NCBI RefSeq assembly: GCF_027498035.1
Contig: NZ_CP114978.1
Coordinates: 186,001-250,000, forward strand
Direction: 5' to 3'
Length of the DNA stretch: 64,000 nt
From: Pseudoxanthomonas sp.
GTDB taxonomy: Bacteria; Pseudomonadota; Gammaproteobacteria; Xanthomonadales; Xanthomonadaceae
Both the position numbers and the translations under genes were made by a program. Positions 25,081-33,094 of this stretch are shown one piece after another (positions within the stretch are counted from its first letter, which is position 1; each line of letters starts with the position of its first letter). The notes beneath the pieces are model-generated. The model searched no databases. It worked only from the letters and a program-made list of their open reading frames with translations, and was not told the DNA's origin.

Positions 25081-25096
25081 GTGACAGCGCTGTCAC
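25081..25096. promoter_or_regulatory. Perfect 16-bp palindrome, LacI-operator-like, without a target gene
   Basis: GTGACAGCGCTGTCAC is a perfect palindrome with a central GCGC, the layout of many LacI-family operators. It lies between the tRNA-Leu promoter and the 3' end of lacI. No gene starts next to it in either direction, apart from the tRNA about 180 bases away. Confidence 0.5.
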
Positions 25097-25226
25097 GGGG
25101 TGACATGCATTGCCCGTCGCCAGACCCGATCCCGGAATGAAGGCCTTCTCTCCAACCATGAGCGCGCGCCCGCGATGTCACGCCGCCCATTCCGTCACTG
25201 CGTGCGACGGTCTGATGCCGTGCGGC

Positions 25227-26276
25227 CTAGGTGCCCGGGTTGGCCGGCGCCGCCGTCGATTCGCGCAGCTGCAGGGCGTAGTCCATGCGCACCATGTCGC
25301 CGTGGTCCGGGGCTTGGATGGCCTTGAGCAGTTCCAGCGTGGCGGTGCGGCCCATGTCGCGGGTTGGCTGGCGCACGGTGGTCAGCGAAGGAAAGATGTG
25401 GCGCGAGATCGGCGTGTCGTCGAAACCGCACACCGACAGATCGTGTGGAATGCGCAGCCCGCGCTCGCCGGCCACGCGGATCACGCCGGCGGCCATGTCG
25501 TCATTGGCGGCGAAGATCGCGGTGGGGCGGTCTTCCAGGTCCAGCAGCTGGTTGGCGCCCCGCACGCCCGATTCAAAGGTGAACTCGCCCTTGGCCACCA
25601 GCGCCGGGTCGTAGGCGATGCCGGCCGAGCGCAGCGATTCGCGGTAGCCGGCATGGCGCCATTCGGCCGCGCCGTGGGTGGGCGGTCCCTTGATATGGCC
25701 GATGCGCCGGTGCCCCAGCGTGATCAGGTGGTCCATCAGTTCGCAGACTGCGGCATGTTCGTCCACGGTTACGCCGATCCGGCCGCGGGGAATGCGCGGG
25801 GCGATGCTGGCGAAGGGCAGGGCGGCATCGTCCAGGAAGGCGAGCAGGTCCATGTCGTCGGTCAGCGGCGGCGTCAGCACGAAGCCGTCCACGCCGTGCT
25901 GGTTGGCCAGTTCGCGCAGCTCGGCAATCGCACGACCCTCGCCGTACATCACCGGCGCCAGCACCAGCGTGTAGTGGCGCGCACGGCAGGCGTCGAGCAC
26001 GCCGCCCTGGATTTCCATCAGGTAGTTGCGCGAGGGGTTGTCGTAGGCCAGCGCCACCACGAAGGTGCGTCGGCTGGCCAGACTGCGTGCGGACAGGTTG
26101 GGCTTGTACTGCAGCCGGTCGACCACTTCCTGCACGCGCTGGCGCGTGTCCTGGCTGACGCGCGGCTCCTGGTTGAGCACGCGCGACACCGTCTTCATCG
26201 AGACACCGGCCGCTGCGGCCACATCTTCAAGTCTTACCCGCATCGAACGGCTGTCCCGACGGTCATTTGTCGCCAT
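25227..26276 (-). CDS. LacI-family regulator of the adjacent GH3 gene
   Basis: A 349-residue repressor. The DNA-binding domain is complete (VRLEDVAAAAGVSMKTVSRVLN, then VSQDTRQRVQEVVDRLQYKPN), followed by a periplasmic-binding-type effector domain with LTPPLTDDMDLLAFLDD, VTVDEHAAVCELMDHLI, GHRRIGHIKGP, AIFAANDDMAAGV and SVCGFDDTPIS. MATNDRRDSR at 26276 is taken as start; an ATG at MRVRLEDV would also serve. It is divergent from a GH3 beta-glucosidase gene with 77 bases between, so it most likely represses that gene until a glucoside or oligosaccharide is present. Confidence 0.9.
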   Translation of the reverse strand: MATNDRRDSRSMRVRLEDVAAAAGVSMKTVSRVLNQEPRVSQDTRQRVQEVVDRLQYKPNLSARSLASRRTFVVALAYDNPSRNYLMEIQGGVLDACRARHYTLVLAPVMYGEGRAIAELRELANQHGVDGFVLTPPLTDDMDLLAFLDDAALPFASIAPRIPRGRIGVTVDEHAAVCELMDHLITLGHRRIGHIKGPPTHGAAEWRHAGYRESLRSAGIAYDPALVAKGEFTFESGVRGANQLLDLEDRPTAIFAANDDMAAGVIRVAGERGLRIPHDLSVCGFDDTPISRHIFPSLTTVRQPTRDMGRTATLELLKAIQAPDHGDMVRMDYALQLRESTAAPANPGT

Positions 26277-26302
26277 CTTGCCAAAGTACGCGGAAAAGCC
26301 AC

Positions 26303-26316
26303 GCTGCAGTTGCAGC
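26303..26316. promoter_or_regulatory. Inverted repeat in the lacI/GH3 divergent promoter, candidate operator
   Basis: GCTGCA-GT-TGCAGC is a perfect 6-bp inverted repeat with a 2-bp centre. It is 27 bases upstream of lacI and 38 bases upstream of the GH3 start, where a repressor could control both genes. Confidence 0.45.
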
Positions 26317-26353
26317 ATGGTTCGGCGCGCCACGTCCATCCAGGGAGAACTGC

Positions 26354-28921
26354 ATGAGCTTCAATCCGCTTCCAACCCCGCGCCTGCCGGCGCGCCGCGC
26401 GCTGGTCCTGGCGCTGACCGGCTCGGTGCTGCTGGCTGGCGTGGCCATCGCTGCCGAAACCCAGCCCGCCGCGGGCAGTGCGCACCCGGAGCTGTGGCCG
26501 CAGCAGCGTTCGCCGATCGCGCCGGACCCGAAGCTGGAAAAGCGCATCGATGCCTTGATCGCAAAAATGCGTGTCGAAGAGAAGGTGGGCCAGGTGGTGC
26601 AGGGCGATATCGCCAGCATCACCCCGGACGACCTGAAGACCTACCGCCTGGGTTCGATCCTGGCTGGCGGCAGCTCCGATCCGGGTGGCCAGTACAACGC
26701 CCCGGCCAAGGCCTGGCTGCAGCTGGCCGACGATTTCTACGCCGCGTCGATGGACACCAGCGGCGGCAAGTACAACGCGATCCCGGTGATCTTCGGCGTC
26801 GATGCGGTGCATGGCCACAACAACGTGGTCGGCGCGACGCTGTTCCCGCACAACATCGGCCTGGGCGCCACGCACGACCCGGCGCTGATGGGGCAGATCG
26901 CCGTGGCCACCGCCGCCGAGATGCGCGCGACCGGCATCGACTGGACCTTCGCGCCGACCCTGGCAGTGCCGCAGGATGATCGCTGGGGCCGCACCTACGA
27001 GGGCTATTCGGAGAATCCGGCGGTGGTGCGTTCCTACGCCGGCCCACTGATCCAGGGCCTGCAGGGCAAGCCGGGCACGAAGGACTTCCTCAAGGGCGCG
27101 CATGTGGTGGCGACGGCCAAGCATTTCCTGGCCGATGGCGGCACGTTCGAAGGCCGCGACCAGGGCGATGCCCACATCGACGAAGCCACCTTGCGTGACG
27201 TGCACGGCGCCGGCTATCCGCCCGCGCTGAAGGCCGGCGTGCAGGCGGTGATGGTGTCGTTCTCCAGCTGGAACGGGGTCAAGATGAGCGGCAATGCTTC
27301 GCTGCTCGAAGGCGTGCTGAAGCAGCGCATGGGCTTCGACGGGTTCGTGGTCAGCGACTGGAACGGCCATGCCAGCGTGCCGGGCGGAAGCCGCGAGAAC
27401 TGCGTGCCGTCGTTCGTCGCTGGCGTGGACATGATCATGGCGCCCGATACCTGGAAGGGCTGCTACGAGCACATCCTGGCGGCGGAAAACGCACACACGC
27501 TGCCGGCCGGTCGCCTGGACGAAGCGGTCCGCCGGATCCTGCGGGTGAAGTTCCGCGCCGGCATGTTCGAAGCTGGCAAGCCTTCGACGCGTGGTGTGGC
27601 CGGGCAGTTCGAGTTGCTCGGCAGTGCCGAACATCGGGCTGTCGCACGCCGTGCGGTGCGCGAGTCGCTGGTCCTGCTGAAGAATGAGAACAAGGTGCTG
27701 CCGCTGGATCCGCGCAAGACGCTGCTGATCGCCGGTGATGGCGCCGACGACATGATGATGCAGTCCGGTGGCTGGACGCTGAGTTGGCAGGGCACCGGCC
27801 TGACGCCGCAGGATTTCCCCGGCGCGCAGACCATTGGCGCGGCGTTGCGCGAGCAGGTCGGCAAGGCCGGTGGCAAGGCGGAGCAGTCGGCCGATGGCAG
27901 CTATACGACCAGGCCCGATGCGGCGGTGGTGGTGTTCGGCGAAACGCCGTACGCCGAGTTCCAGGGTGACCTGAAGGTGCTGGCGTATCGCCCTGGCGAC
28001 GACCGTGACCTGAAGCTGCTGCGCAAGCTCAAGGCCGAAGGCATCCCGGTGGTGGCGGTGTTCCTGTCCGGGCGCCCGCTGTGGATGAATCGTGAGATCA
28101 ATGCAGCCGATGCGTTCGTGGCTGCGTGGCTGCCGGGCTCGGAAGGCGGCGGCGTGGCCGATGTGCTGCTGCGCGATGCAGCAGGCAAGGTGCAGCACGA
28201 CTTCCGCGGCACGCTGTCGTATTCGTGGCCGCGCACTGTGCTGCAGAGTCCGCTCAATGTTGGTCAGCCGGGCTACGACCCGCAGTTCGCCTATGGCTAT
28301 GGTGTGAGTTACGCCAAGCCGGCCAAGGTGGGCGCGTTGTCCGAAGACGCCGGCATGGACCTGGCAACACTGGGCTCGGAGACGTTCTTCACGCGTGGTA
28401 CGCCGGCCACGGGCTGGACGCTGCGCGTGCAGTCCAAGGTCGGCAAACCACGTTCGTTATCGCAGGCCTCGGGCCAGAAGGACGCGCCTGACGTGGCGAT
28501 CTCGCCCGTCGACTACAAGGCGCAGGAAGATGCCTGGCGGATCGAGTGGAAGCAGGACGGCGAGATCGCCTTCGTCGCGCCGCGTCCGCTGGACCTGGTG
28601 CGCGAGACCAACGGCAACGTGATGCTGCTGGTGACCATGCGCGTGGACGTGCCGCCGAAACGGCAAGGTGCCGAACTCTTCATGGAATGCGGCCCGGGTT
28701 GCAGCGCGGCATTGCCGGTCGATGCGGCGATGGCCAACGCACCGCGCGATGCCTGGGGCAAGGTCGGCATTCCGCTGAAGTGCTTCTCCGAGCGTAACGG
28801 CCAGATGGGGCAGGTCAGCGTGCCGCTGGGTTGGAAGATGCCAGCTGGAACCGTGCTGTCGGTGCACGAAGTCGGCTTCGGCACCGACGCCCAGCATGTG
28901 CTGGAGTGCCCTGCAAAATAA
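26354..28921 (+). CDS. Glycoside hydrolase family 3 beta-glucosidase / exo-1,4-beta-glucosidase, exported
   Basis: An 855-residue exported GH3 enzyme that removes glucose from the non-reducing ends of beta-glucosides or cello-oligosaccharides. The order is: signal peptide (ALVLALTGSVLLAGVAIAAE), the TIM-barrel domain with FGVDAVHGHNN, TFAPTLAVPQDDRWGRTYEGYSE, VATAKHFLADG and the nucleophile motif GFVVSDWNGH (Asp335), then the alpha/beta sandwich domain (RESLVLLKNENKVLPL), and a C-terminal domain from about residue 660, as in ExoP-type GH3 enzymes. The ATG 26354 has AGGGAGA (26342-26348). The divergent LacI gene is its likely regulator. No cellulase lies in the window. Confidence 0.93.
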   Translation: MSFNPLPTPRLPARRALVLALTGSVLLAGVAIAAETQPAAGSAHPELWPQQRSPIAPDPKLEKRIDALIAKMRVEEKVGQVVQGDIASITPDDLKTYRLGSILAGGSSDPGGQYNAPAKAWLQLADDFYAASMDTSGGKYNAIPVIFGVDAVHGHNNVVGATLFPHNIGLGATHDPALMGQIAVATAAEMRATGIDWTFAPTLAVPQDDRWGRTYEGYSENPAVVRSYAGPLIQGLQGKPGTKDFLKGAHVVATAKHFLADGGTFEGRDQGDAHIDEATLRDVHGAGYPPALKAGVQAVMVSFSSWNGVKMSGNASLLEGVLKQRMGFDGFVVSDWNGHASVPGGSRENCVPSFVAGVDMIMAPDTWKGCYEHILAAENAHTLPAGRLDEAVRRILRVKFRAGMFEAGKPSTRGVAGQFELLGSAEHRAVARRAVRESLVLLKNENKVLPLDPRKTLLIAGDGADDMMMQSGGWTLSWQGTGLTPQDFPGAQTIGAALREQVGKAGGKAEQSADGSYTTRPDAAVVVFGETPYAEFQGDLKVLAYRPGDDRDLKLLRKLKAEGIPVVAVFLSGRPLWMNREINAADAFVAAWLPGSEGGGVADVLLRDAAGKVQHDFRGTLSYSWPRTVLQSPLNVGQPGYDPQFAYGYGVSYAKPAKVGALSEDAGMDLATLGSETFFTRGTPATGWTLRVQSKVGKPRSLSQASGQKDAPDVAISPVDYKAQEDAWRIEWKQDGEIAFVAPRPLDLVRETNGNVMLLVTMRVDVPPKRQGAELFMECGPGCSAALPVDAAMANAPRDAWGKVGIPLKCFSERNGQMGQVSVPLGWKMPAGTVLSVHEVGFGTDAQHVLECPAK

Positions 28922-28941
28922 CGAAGGTGTGCTGGCTGCGC

Positions 28942-29541
28942 TTAGTGCGTGGCCGGCTCGGCCGGCAGCGGATCGGAATGGATGGTGCGGTCCTCGCACT
29001 GCATCCATCCCGGGCGCTGCGCATCGGCCAGGTAGATGCCGCAGCGATCCAGGCTGTGCTTGTAGACATGCAGCGAGACGGCGATGTCTGCATCGCTCGC
29101 GTTGCGGATGGTGTGGTACTCGTGCGGCGGGATCAGCGCACCGGCGCTGCCGGCTTCGGCCAGTTGGGTATCGGCGGCGGTGAAGCGATACGCGCTGTCG
29201 ACATGTTCGGCCAGCGCGTACTGGGTGATCTCCAGCTGGCCCTGCCAGACACCTTCGACGCACCACACGCCTGCGTGGTCGTGGATCTGCGTGCCTTGCC
29301 GCGGTCCCCAGGTCATGGCGACGACGCTGTAGCCGTGCTCCGGGCTGACGTACAGCTCGCGTCGTGCGTAGTGGTCCTCCGCCGGCTGCTGCACCAGCGC
29401 TGGCAATTGCACATGGGTATCGACGATCAGGGAGGCCAGCGTGTCGCGCAGCGCTTCTGCAACCGCATGATCGTCGCCGAGGGCGACGGCGGCGTCCAAC
29501 GCGCGGATCAGTCTGTCCTTGCCGGGAAATTGAAGCGGCAT
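28942..29541 (-). CDS. Cysteine dioxygenase (type I CDO family)
   Basis: A 199-residue cupin iron enzyme that oxidises cysteine to cysteine sulfinate, a step in cysteine removal and taurine-type metabolism. Ligands and active-site residues line up well with the mammalian enzyme: H87 and H89 in IHDHAG, C94 in WCVEG (position of the Cys-Tyr crosslink), H140 or H143 in PPHEYH, and S156-H158-Y160 in SLHVY; Arg60/61 lies where the carboxylate-binding Arg is expected. The related 3-mercaptopropionate dioxygenases are a possible alternative. It is convergent with the GH3 gene. In this sulfur-rich window it may balance cysteine made from organosulfur compounds. Confidence 0.87.
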   Translation of the reverse strand: MPLQFPGKDRLIRALDAAVALGDDHAVAEALRDTLASLIVDTHVQLPALVQQPAEDHYARRELYVSPEHGYSVVAMTWGPRQGTQIHDHAGVWCVEGVWQGQLEITQYALAEHVDSAYRFTAADTQLAEAGSAGALIPPHEYHTIRNASDADIAVSLHVYKHSLDRCGIYLADAQRPGWMQCEDRTIHSDPLPAEPATH

Positions 29542-29652
29542 CGGGAGAACCTCGTCAACGGCGTCACATGGACATCAATGCCCAATGTTCGCAGAAACGG
29601 CTCCGTGGCGGGTCACCGAGGATGGCGACGGTGATCCATGCATGCCCCCACT

Positions 29653-29746
29653 GTAGAGCGGAGCTTGCTCCGCTGCGCTCCGGTCGGGTCACAGGGAAGG
29701 CCTCAGCGGAGCCCCCAAGATGGGATTGCCACAAGCTCCGCTCTAC
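29653..29746. repeat. REP pair, GTAG-headed hairpins in inverted arrangement
   Basis: The first element is GTAG (29653-29656) followed by the hairpin AGCGGAGC-TT-GCTCCGCT (29657-29674). The second, inverted, has the same arms (29705-29712 and 29735-29742) but a long 22-base loop, and ends with CTAC (29743-29746). GTAG-headed palindromes like this (SMAG elements) are known from Stenotrophomonas and are moved by REP-associated tyrosine transposases. The pair sits between the cysteine dioxygenase and acyltransferase genes and may also act as terminator for the upstream minus-strand gene. Confidence 0.85.
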
Positions 29747-29754
29747 ACCAAGCG

Positions 29755-30867
29755 TCACAGCTTCGCGAGGAAGCCGCGCACGGCGGGGTCGAAACGGGCG
29801 AAATCCACCAGGAACGCATCGTGTCCCTGCGGCGAGGCCAGTGGCACGAATTCGCTGTCCGCGCCGCCCGCGCGCAGGCCCAGTGCGATCTGTTCCTGTT
29901 GCTGCAGCGGGAACAGGATGTCGGTGGTCGCACCGATCGCCAGTGCGCGCTCCAGCTTGATGCCGGCCAGCGCGGTCATGACGTCGCCGCCGCCATGTTC
30001 GGCCAGGTCGAACCAGTCCATCGAGCGGCTCAGGTATAGATAGCAGTTCGGGTCGAACTGGCGCACGAAGCGGCGCGCGTGGCCTTCCAGATAGCTTTCC
30101 ACCTGGAACTCCAGGCCGAACGGATCTTCATCCGGGCGGTCCGATTCGAGCCGCACGCGGCCGAAGCGGCCGTCCCATTCCAGCGCCGAGCGATAGGTGA
30201 TGACGCCGAGCTTGCGCGCCATGCGCATGCCGCTTTCCGGGTACGCGGCTTCGGTGTAATCGCCGCCATTCCACATCGGGTCCAGGCGGATCGCCTCGCG
30301 CTGCAACGAGCGGATGGCGATGGAAAACGGCAGCGCCTGCGCGCTGCCGGAAATATTGATGTGGCTGCGTGCGATGCCGGGGTTGGCCTGCAGCAATGCT
30401 AGCGCGGTCATGCCGCCCATCGAGTTGCCGACCACGCAGGCCAGCCGGTCGATACCCAGCGCACGCACCACTTCTACTGATGCGGCCGCGCCGTCTTCCA
30501 CCGACAGGTCGGGGAAGGACAGGCGATAGGTTTCTCCGGTGGCGGCATTGACCGATGCCGGCCCGGTCGAGCCCTTGCAGCTGCCCAGCGAATTCACGCA
30601 CACCACGAACCAGCGGTCGGTATCGATGGCCTTACCCGGGCCGAGCATCGCTTCCCACCAGCCATCGGCGGGGTTGTCCGCATTCGCGGCGGCGTGCGCA
30701 TCGGGCGACAGGCCGGTGACGATCAGGACGGCGTTGTCGCGTGCCGGCGACAGCGTGCCCCAGGTCTCGTAGGCGACGCGTGCATCGCGCAGCGCGCCCC
30801 CACGCTTCATGGGGAAGGGCGAGGTCAGCGCGTGCCAGCGGGTCCCTGGCGGAGTGAATTCAGTCAT
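29755..30867 (-). CDS. cysX: MetX-family acyltransferase, probably serine O-succinyltransferase
   Basis: A 370-residue alpha/beta hydrolase of the MetX family. The nucleophile Ser149 lies in GNSMGGMTAL, an Asp in ATTDILFP and a His in SPQGHDAFL complete the triad. The sequence (MTEF-PPGTRWHAL, TGLSPDAHAA, DPNCYLYLSRSMDWFDL) resembles the xanthomonad members that were shown to succinylate L-serine for cysteine synthesis (CysXan) rather than homoserine. In that group the enzyme replaces CysE. Annotated by simple homology it would be called homoserine O-acetyltransferase. The substrate call is from remembered family features; the symbol is tentative. It ends just after a REP pair and is downstream of no obvious operon. 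Confidence 0.8.
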   Translation of the reverse strand: MTEFTPPGTRWHALTSPFPMKRGGALRDARVAYETWGTLSPARDNAVLIVTGLSPDAHAAANADNPADGWWEAMLGPGKAIDTDRWFVVCVNSLGSCKGSTGPASVNAATGETYRLSFPDLSVEDGAAASVEVVRALGIDRLACVVGNSMGGMTALALLQANPGIARSHINISGSAQALPFSIAIRSLQREAIRLDPMWNGGDYTEAAYPESGMRMARKLGVITYRSALEWDGRFGRVRLESDRPDEDPFGLEFQVESYLEGHARRFVRQFDPNCYLYLSRSMDWFDLAEHGGGDVMTALAGIKLERALAIGATTDILFPLQQQEQIALGLRAGGADSEFVPLASPQGHDAFLVDFARFDPAVRGFLAKL

Positions 30868-30954
30868 CGGCCAAGTTTAGCCGGTGGCCCAATCCCGGCG
30901 GTCAAACCGGGCCATGCATGGCGGCAACGCAGCGTGTCGCGCTGGGAAAACGCC

Positions 30955-31974
30955 TCAGGGCTGGCTGGCGCCGATCACCAGTTTGACCGGCGCGGTCGCC
31001 GGCAGCGTCACGCGGACCGGGGTCGATTCAAGGTCGCCTTCGCCACGCTGGGCGTTGCCGCTGGCTGACAGCCGCGCGACCAGTTCGACGTCCTTCAATG
31101 CGGAGAGCTTCATGGTCGGCATCGGGCTGTCGGCATCGCTCAGGGTGATATGCAGCGGCAGCTCCTGCAGGGTGTGCTTTTGCACCGCCACCGGCATTGG
31201 CGGACCACCGACCTGGCGTGCGATCACGAACACCGTGGCATCACCGCGCAGGCGCACGCGGGAGGCGAAGTCTGGATCGAGCGCGACCTCGACCGTGACG
31301 CCAGCGGCCGGTGCGATGGCTGCGGGCGCTTCGGCCTTCAGCGGTGGCAGGCCGGCCTCGCTGCGAGCGACGTTGATCTGTTCGCGCAGGCTGGTCGCGG
31401 TGGCAGCGTCGACCTGGGCCAGCAGCGGCTCCCAGGTTGCCGCCGCTTGCGCCGGCTGGCTGCGCTGGCGCTGGGCCACGCCCAGGAACCAGCGCGCACG
31501 CTGCTGGGTGGGCTGCAGCTGCAGCGCGTGTTCCAGCATCGCCACGGCCGCGTCGTCCAGCCGGCGATCCGGATCGGCCAGGCTGCGCGACTGCGCGGCT
31601 TCGACCAGCGCATCGGCATCGTCGGGCAGCAATTTGGCGGCGCGGTCGAAGGCGTCGCGCGCTTCTTCGGGCTTGCCTTCGGCGGTGAGCGCGCGGCCCA
31701 GCAGCTGCCAGCCTTCGGCGGCCTGCGGGTTGCGCTGCAGTTCGTCCTTCAGGCGGGTCACGGCGGCATCCAGCGTGACCGGCGCCTGCACGGCCTGCGG
31801 CTGCACTCCCACCGGGTTGCCGACGATGCGGTACAGCGCGAACGCGCACACGCCCAGTGCCACCAGCAGTCCGGCCGCGGCCTTGGGTGTGCGGCGCCAC
31901 AGCGGCCACAGCGCGCCACCCAGGATCAACGCGCCAATCAGTACCGCTGCAATCACCAAACCCGTCATCACCAT
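30955..31974 (-). CDS. ccmI: Cytochrome c biogenesis TPR protein
   Basis: CcmI (CycH) holds apocytochrome c for the CcmF-CcmH heme ligation complex. The 339 residues have two N-terminal membrane helices (LVIAAVLIGALILGGALWPLW and AAGLLVALGVCAFALYRIV) and then TPR repeats (AAEGWQLLGRALTAEGKPEEARDAFDRAAKLLPDDADAL in pieces, and AMLEHALQLQPTQQRARWFLG), followed by a beta-rich C-terminal domain (VTVEVALDPDFASRVRLRGDATVFVIAR). It overlaps the end of ccmH by seven bases; ATG 31968 is an alternative start that would give less overlap. It is the last gene of the minus-strand ccm run. Confidence 0.92.
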   Translation of the reverse strand: MVMTGLVIAAVLIGALILGGALWPLWRRTPKAAAGLLVALGVCAFALYRIVGNPVGVQPQAVQAPVTLDAAVTRLKDELQRNPQAAEGWQLLGRALTAEGKPEEARDAFDRAAKLLPDDADALVEAAQSRSLADPDRRLDDAAVAMLEHALQLQPTQQRARWFLGVAQRQRSQPAQAAATWEPLLAQVDAATATSLREQINVARSEAGLPPLKAEAPAAIAPAAGVTVEVALDPDFASRVRLRGDATVFVIARQVGGPPMPVAVQKHTLQELPLHITLSDADSPMPTMKLSALKDVELVARLSASGNAQRGEGDLESTPVRVTLPATAPVKLVIGASQP

Positions 31975-32522
31975 TCCTGTCCGTCATCGACGCTGGAGAC
32001 CGCACGCGCGCTGCGCCGGCGCACCACGCGCCAGACCGCCAGTGCCCCGCCCAGCAGCAGCAGGACCGGGCCGAACCACAGCAGCCAGGTGCTGCGTTCC
32101 ACCTGCGGGCGATACAGCACGAACTCGCCGTAGCGCGCCACCAGGTAGGTCTTGATCTGCTCGTCGCTCTTGCCCGACTGCATCAGCTGCAGGATCTCGC
32201 GACGCAGGTCGTGGGCGATCTGCGCGTTGGAATCGGCCAGCGACTGGTTCTGGCACATCACACAGCGCAGTTCGTGGGTCAGCGCGTTGAAGCGCGTTTC
32301 CTCGGCGGCATCGCGGAAGTTGAGCGGGGTGGGGTCGCTGACCTGGGCGAACGCGTGCGTGGATAGCAGGATCAGGCAGGCGCACAGCAAGGCCCGCAGC
32401 CAATGCCGCGCAGGGGATTTTTGTAGAGCGGAGCTTGCTCCGCTGGCTTTCGCAACCGACATTCCGAGGGAGGGCAGCGGAGCAAGCTCCGCTCTACGAA
32501 GGGCGCGGGCCACCTGATTCAT
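31968..32522 (-). CDS. ccmH: Cytochrome c maturation protein CcmH with a REP-encoded N-terminal extension
   Basis: CcmH reduces the CxxCH cysteines of apocytochrome c during heme attachment. The redox motif LRCVMCQNQ is present, and a membrane anchor lies at the C terminus (TWLLWFGPVLLLLGGALAVW). The odd part is the N terminus: from ATG 32522, which overlaps the ccmG stop as ATGA, residues about 9-34 are encoded by an inverted REP pair (RRAELAPLPSLG, ASGASSALQ), and only then comes the signal peptide (WLRALLCACLILLSTHAFAQ). An ATG at 32462 lies inside the REP loop. No better start exists, so the REP either is translated as a 38-residue extension or forces use of the inner start. Confidence 0.9.
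   Translation of the reverse strand: MNQVARALRRAELAPLPSLGMSVAKASGASSALQKSPARHWLRALLCACLILLSTHAFAQVSDPTPLNFRDAAEETRFNALTHELRCVMCQNQSLADSNAQIAHDLRREILQLMQSGKSDEQIKTYLVARYGEFVLYRPQVERSTWLLWFGPVLLLLGGALAVWRVVRRRSARAVSSVDDGQEW
32423..32497. repeat. Inverted REP pair inside the 5' end of ccmH
   Basis: GTAG (32423-32426) plus the hairpin AGCGGAGC-TT-GCTCCGCT (32427-32444), then 31 bases, then the inverted copy AGCGGAGC-AA-GCTCCGCT (32476-32493) ending with CTAC (32494-32497). The arms are identical to those of the pair at 29653-29746. The two hairpins can also pair with each other. They lie within the reading frame of ccmH and 22 bases from the ccmG stop. Confidence 0.92.
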
Positions 32523-33094
32523 TGCGCGCGCTCCGCATCGGCCAGCGCAGGCAGGAGTTCGCCTTCGATGATCGTGTTGTCCAGTGGGCCGACGTGCTTC
32601 CAGCGCACGATGCCCTGCGCATCGACCAGGAAGGTTTCCGGCGCGCCGTAGATGCCCCAGTTGAGTGATGCCTTGCCTTCCACATCGCTGACGATGGTGT
32701 CGTAGGGATCGCCGAACTGGCCCAGCCAGCGCAGCGCGTCGGCCGGTTCGTCCTTCAGGTCGTAGCCGATCACGCGCAGCTTGCCGGTCTTGGCGAAGGC
32801 GCTGACGACCGGGTGTTCGATGCGGCATTCCGGGCACCAGCTGCCCCAGACATTGAGCAGGTAGGGCTTGCCGCGCAGCGTGGCCAGGTCGAAGGTCTTG
32901 TCCGGCGTATGCAGCAGCGGCAGCACGGTGGCCGGCGCGGGTTTGCCGATCAGCGCGGAGGGCAGGGCCTGACGATCCGGGCGGTCGGAGCGCTTCACCG
33001 CCACCAGCAGCAGGGCGAACACGGCCAGCAGGCACAGCGTGCTGACCACCAGCACCGTGCGCGAGACACCGCGGCGTTCGGGTGTGGTGCTCAT
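32519..33094 (-). CDS. ccmG: Thiol:disulfide interchange protein CcmG/DsbE
   Basis: A membrane-anchored periplasmic thioredoxin of 191 residues that passes electrons to CcmH or apocytochrome c. One N-terminal anchor (VLVVSTLCLLAVFALLLVAV) is followed by the thioredoxin fold with active site WGSWCPECRIEHP and the cis-Pro region YGAPETFLVD typical of CcmG (GVYGAPET family motif). It overlaps both neighbours by four bases: ccmF upstream (ATGA at 33091-33094) and ccmH downstream. Confidence 0.95.
   Translation of the reverse strand: MSTTPERRGVSRTVLVVSTLCLLAVFALLLVAVKRSDRPDRQALPSALIGKPAPATVLPLLHTPDKTFDLATLRGKPYLLNVWGSWCPECRIEHPVVSAFAKTGKLRVIGYDLKDEPADALRWLGQFGDPYDTIVSDVEGKASLNWGIYGAPETFLVDAQGIVRWKHVGPLDNTIIEGELLPALADAERAQ

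Larger units (their letters stand above)
24903..25226. other. 324-bp region between tRNA-Leu and lacI, no gene
   Basis: No coding region is seen. The region holds the tRNA promoter (24913-24918), an imperfect inverted pair GAATGC/GCATTC near 25052-25076, and the 16-bp palindrome at 25081-25096 (listed separately). The lacI gene ends at 25227, so these elements are downstream of it rather than at its promoter. Confidence 0.5.

Noticed and set aside
25081..25096. Reading the palindrome GTGACAGCGCTGTCAC as a CRP site
   Set aside because: CRP/Clp sites have TGTGA-N6-TCACA; here the half sites are separated by eight bases, and the central GCGC fits a LacI-type operator better.
29653..29746. Treating the inverted GTAG hairpins only as a terminator
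   Set aside because: Identical arms occur again at 32423-32497 inside a gene and carry the GTAG foot, which marks them as dispersed REP elements; a terminator role can only be secondary, since no T tract follows.
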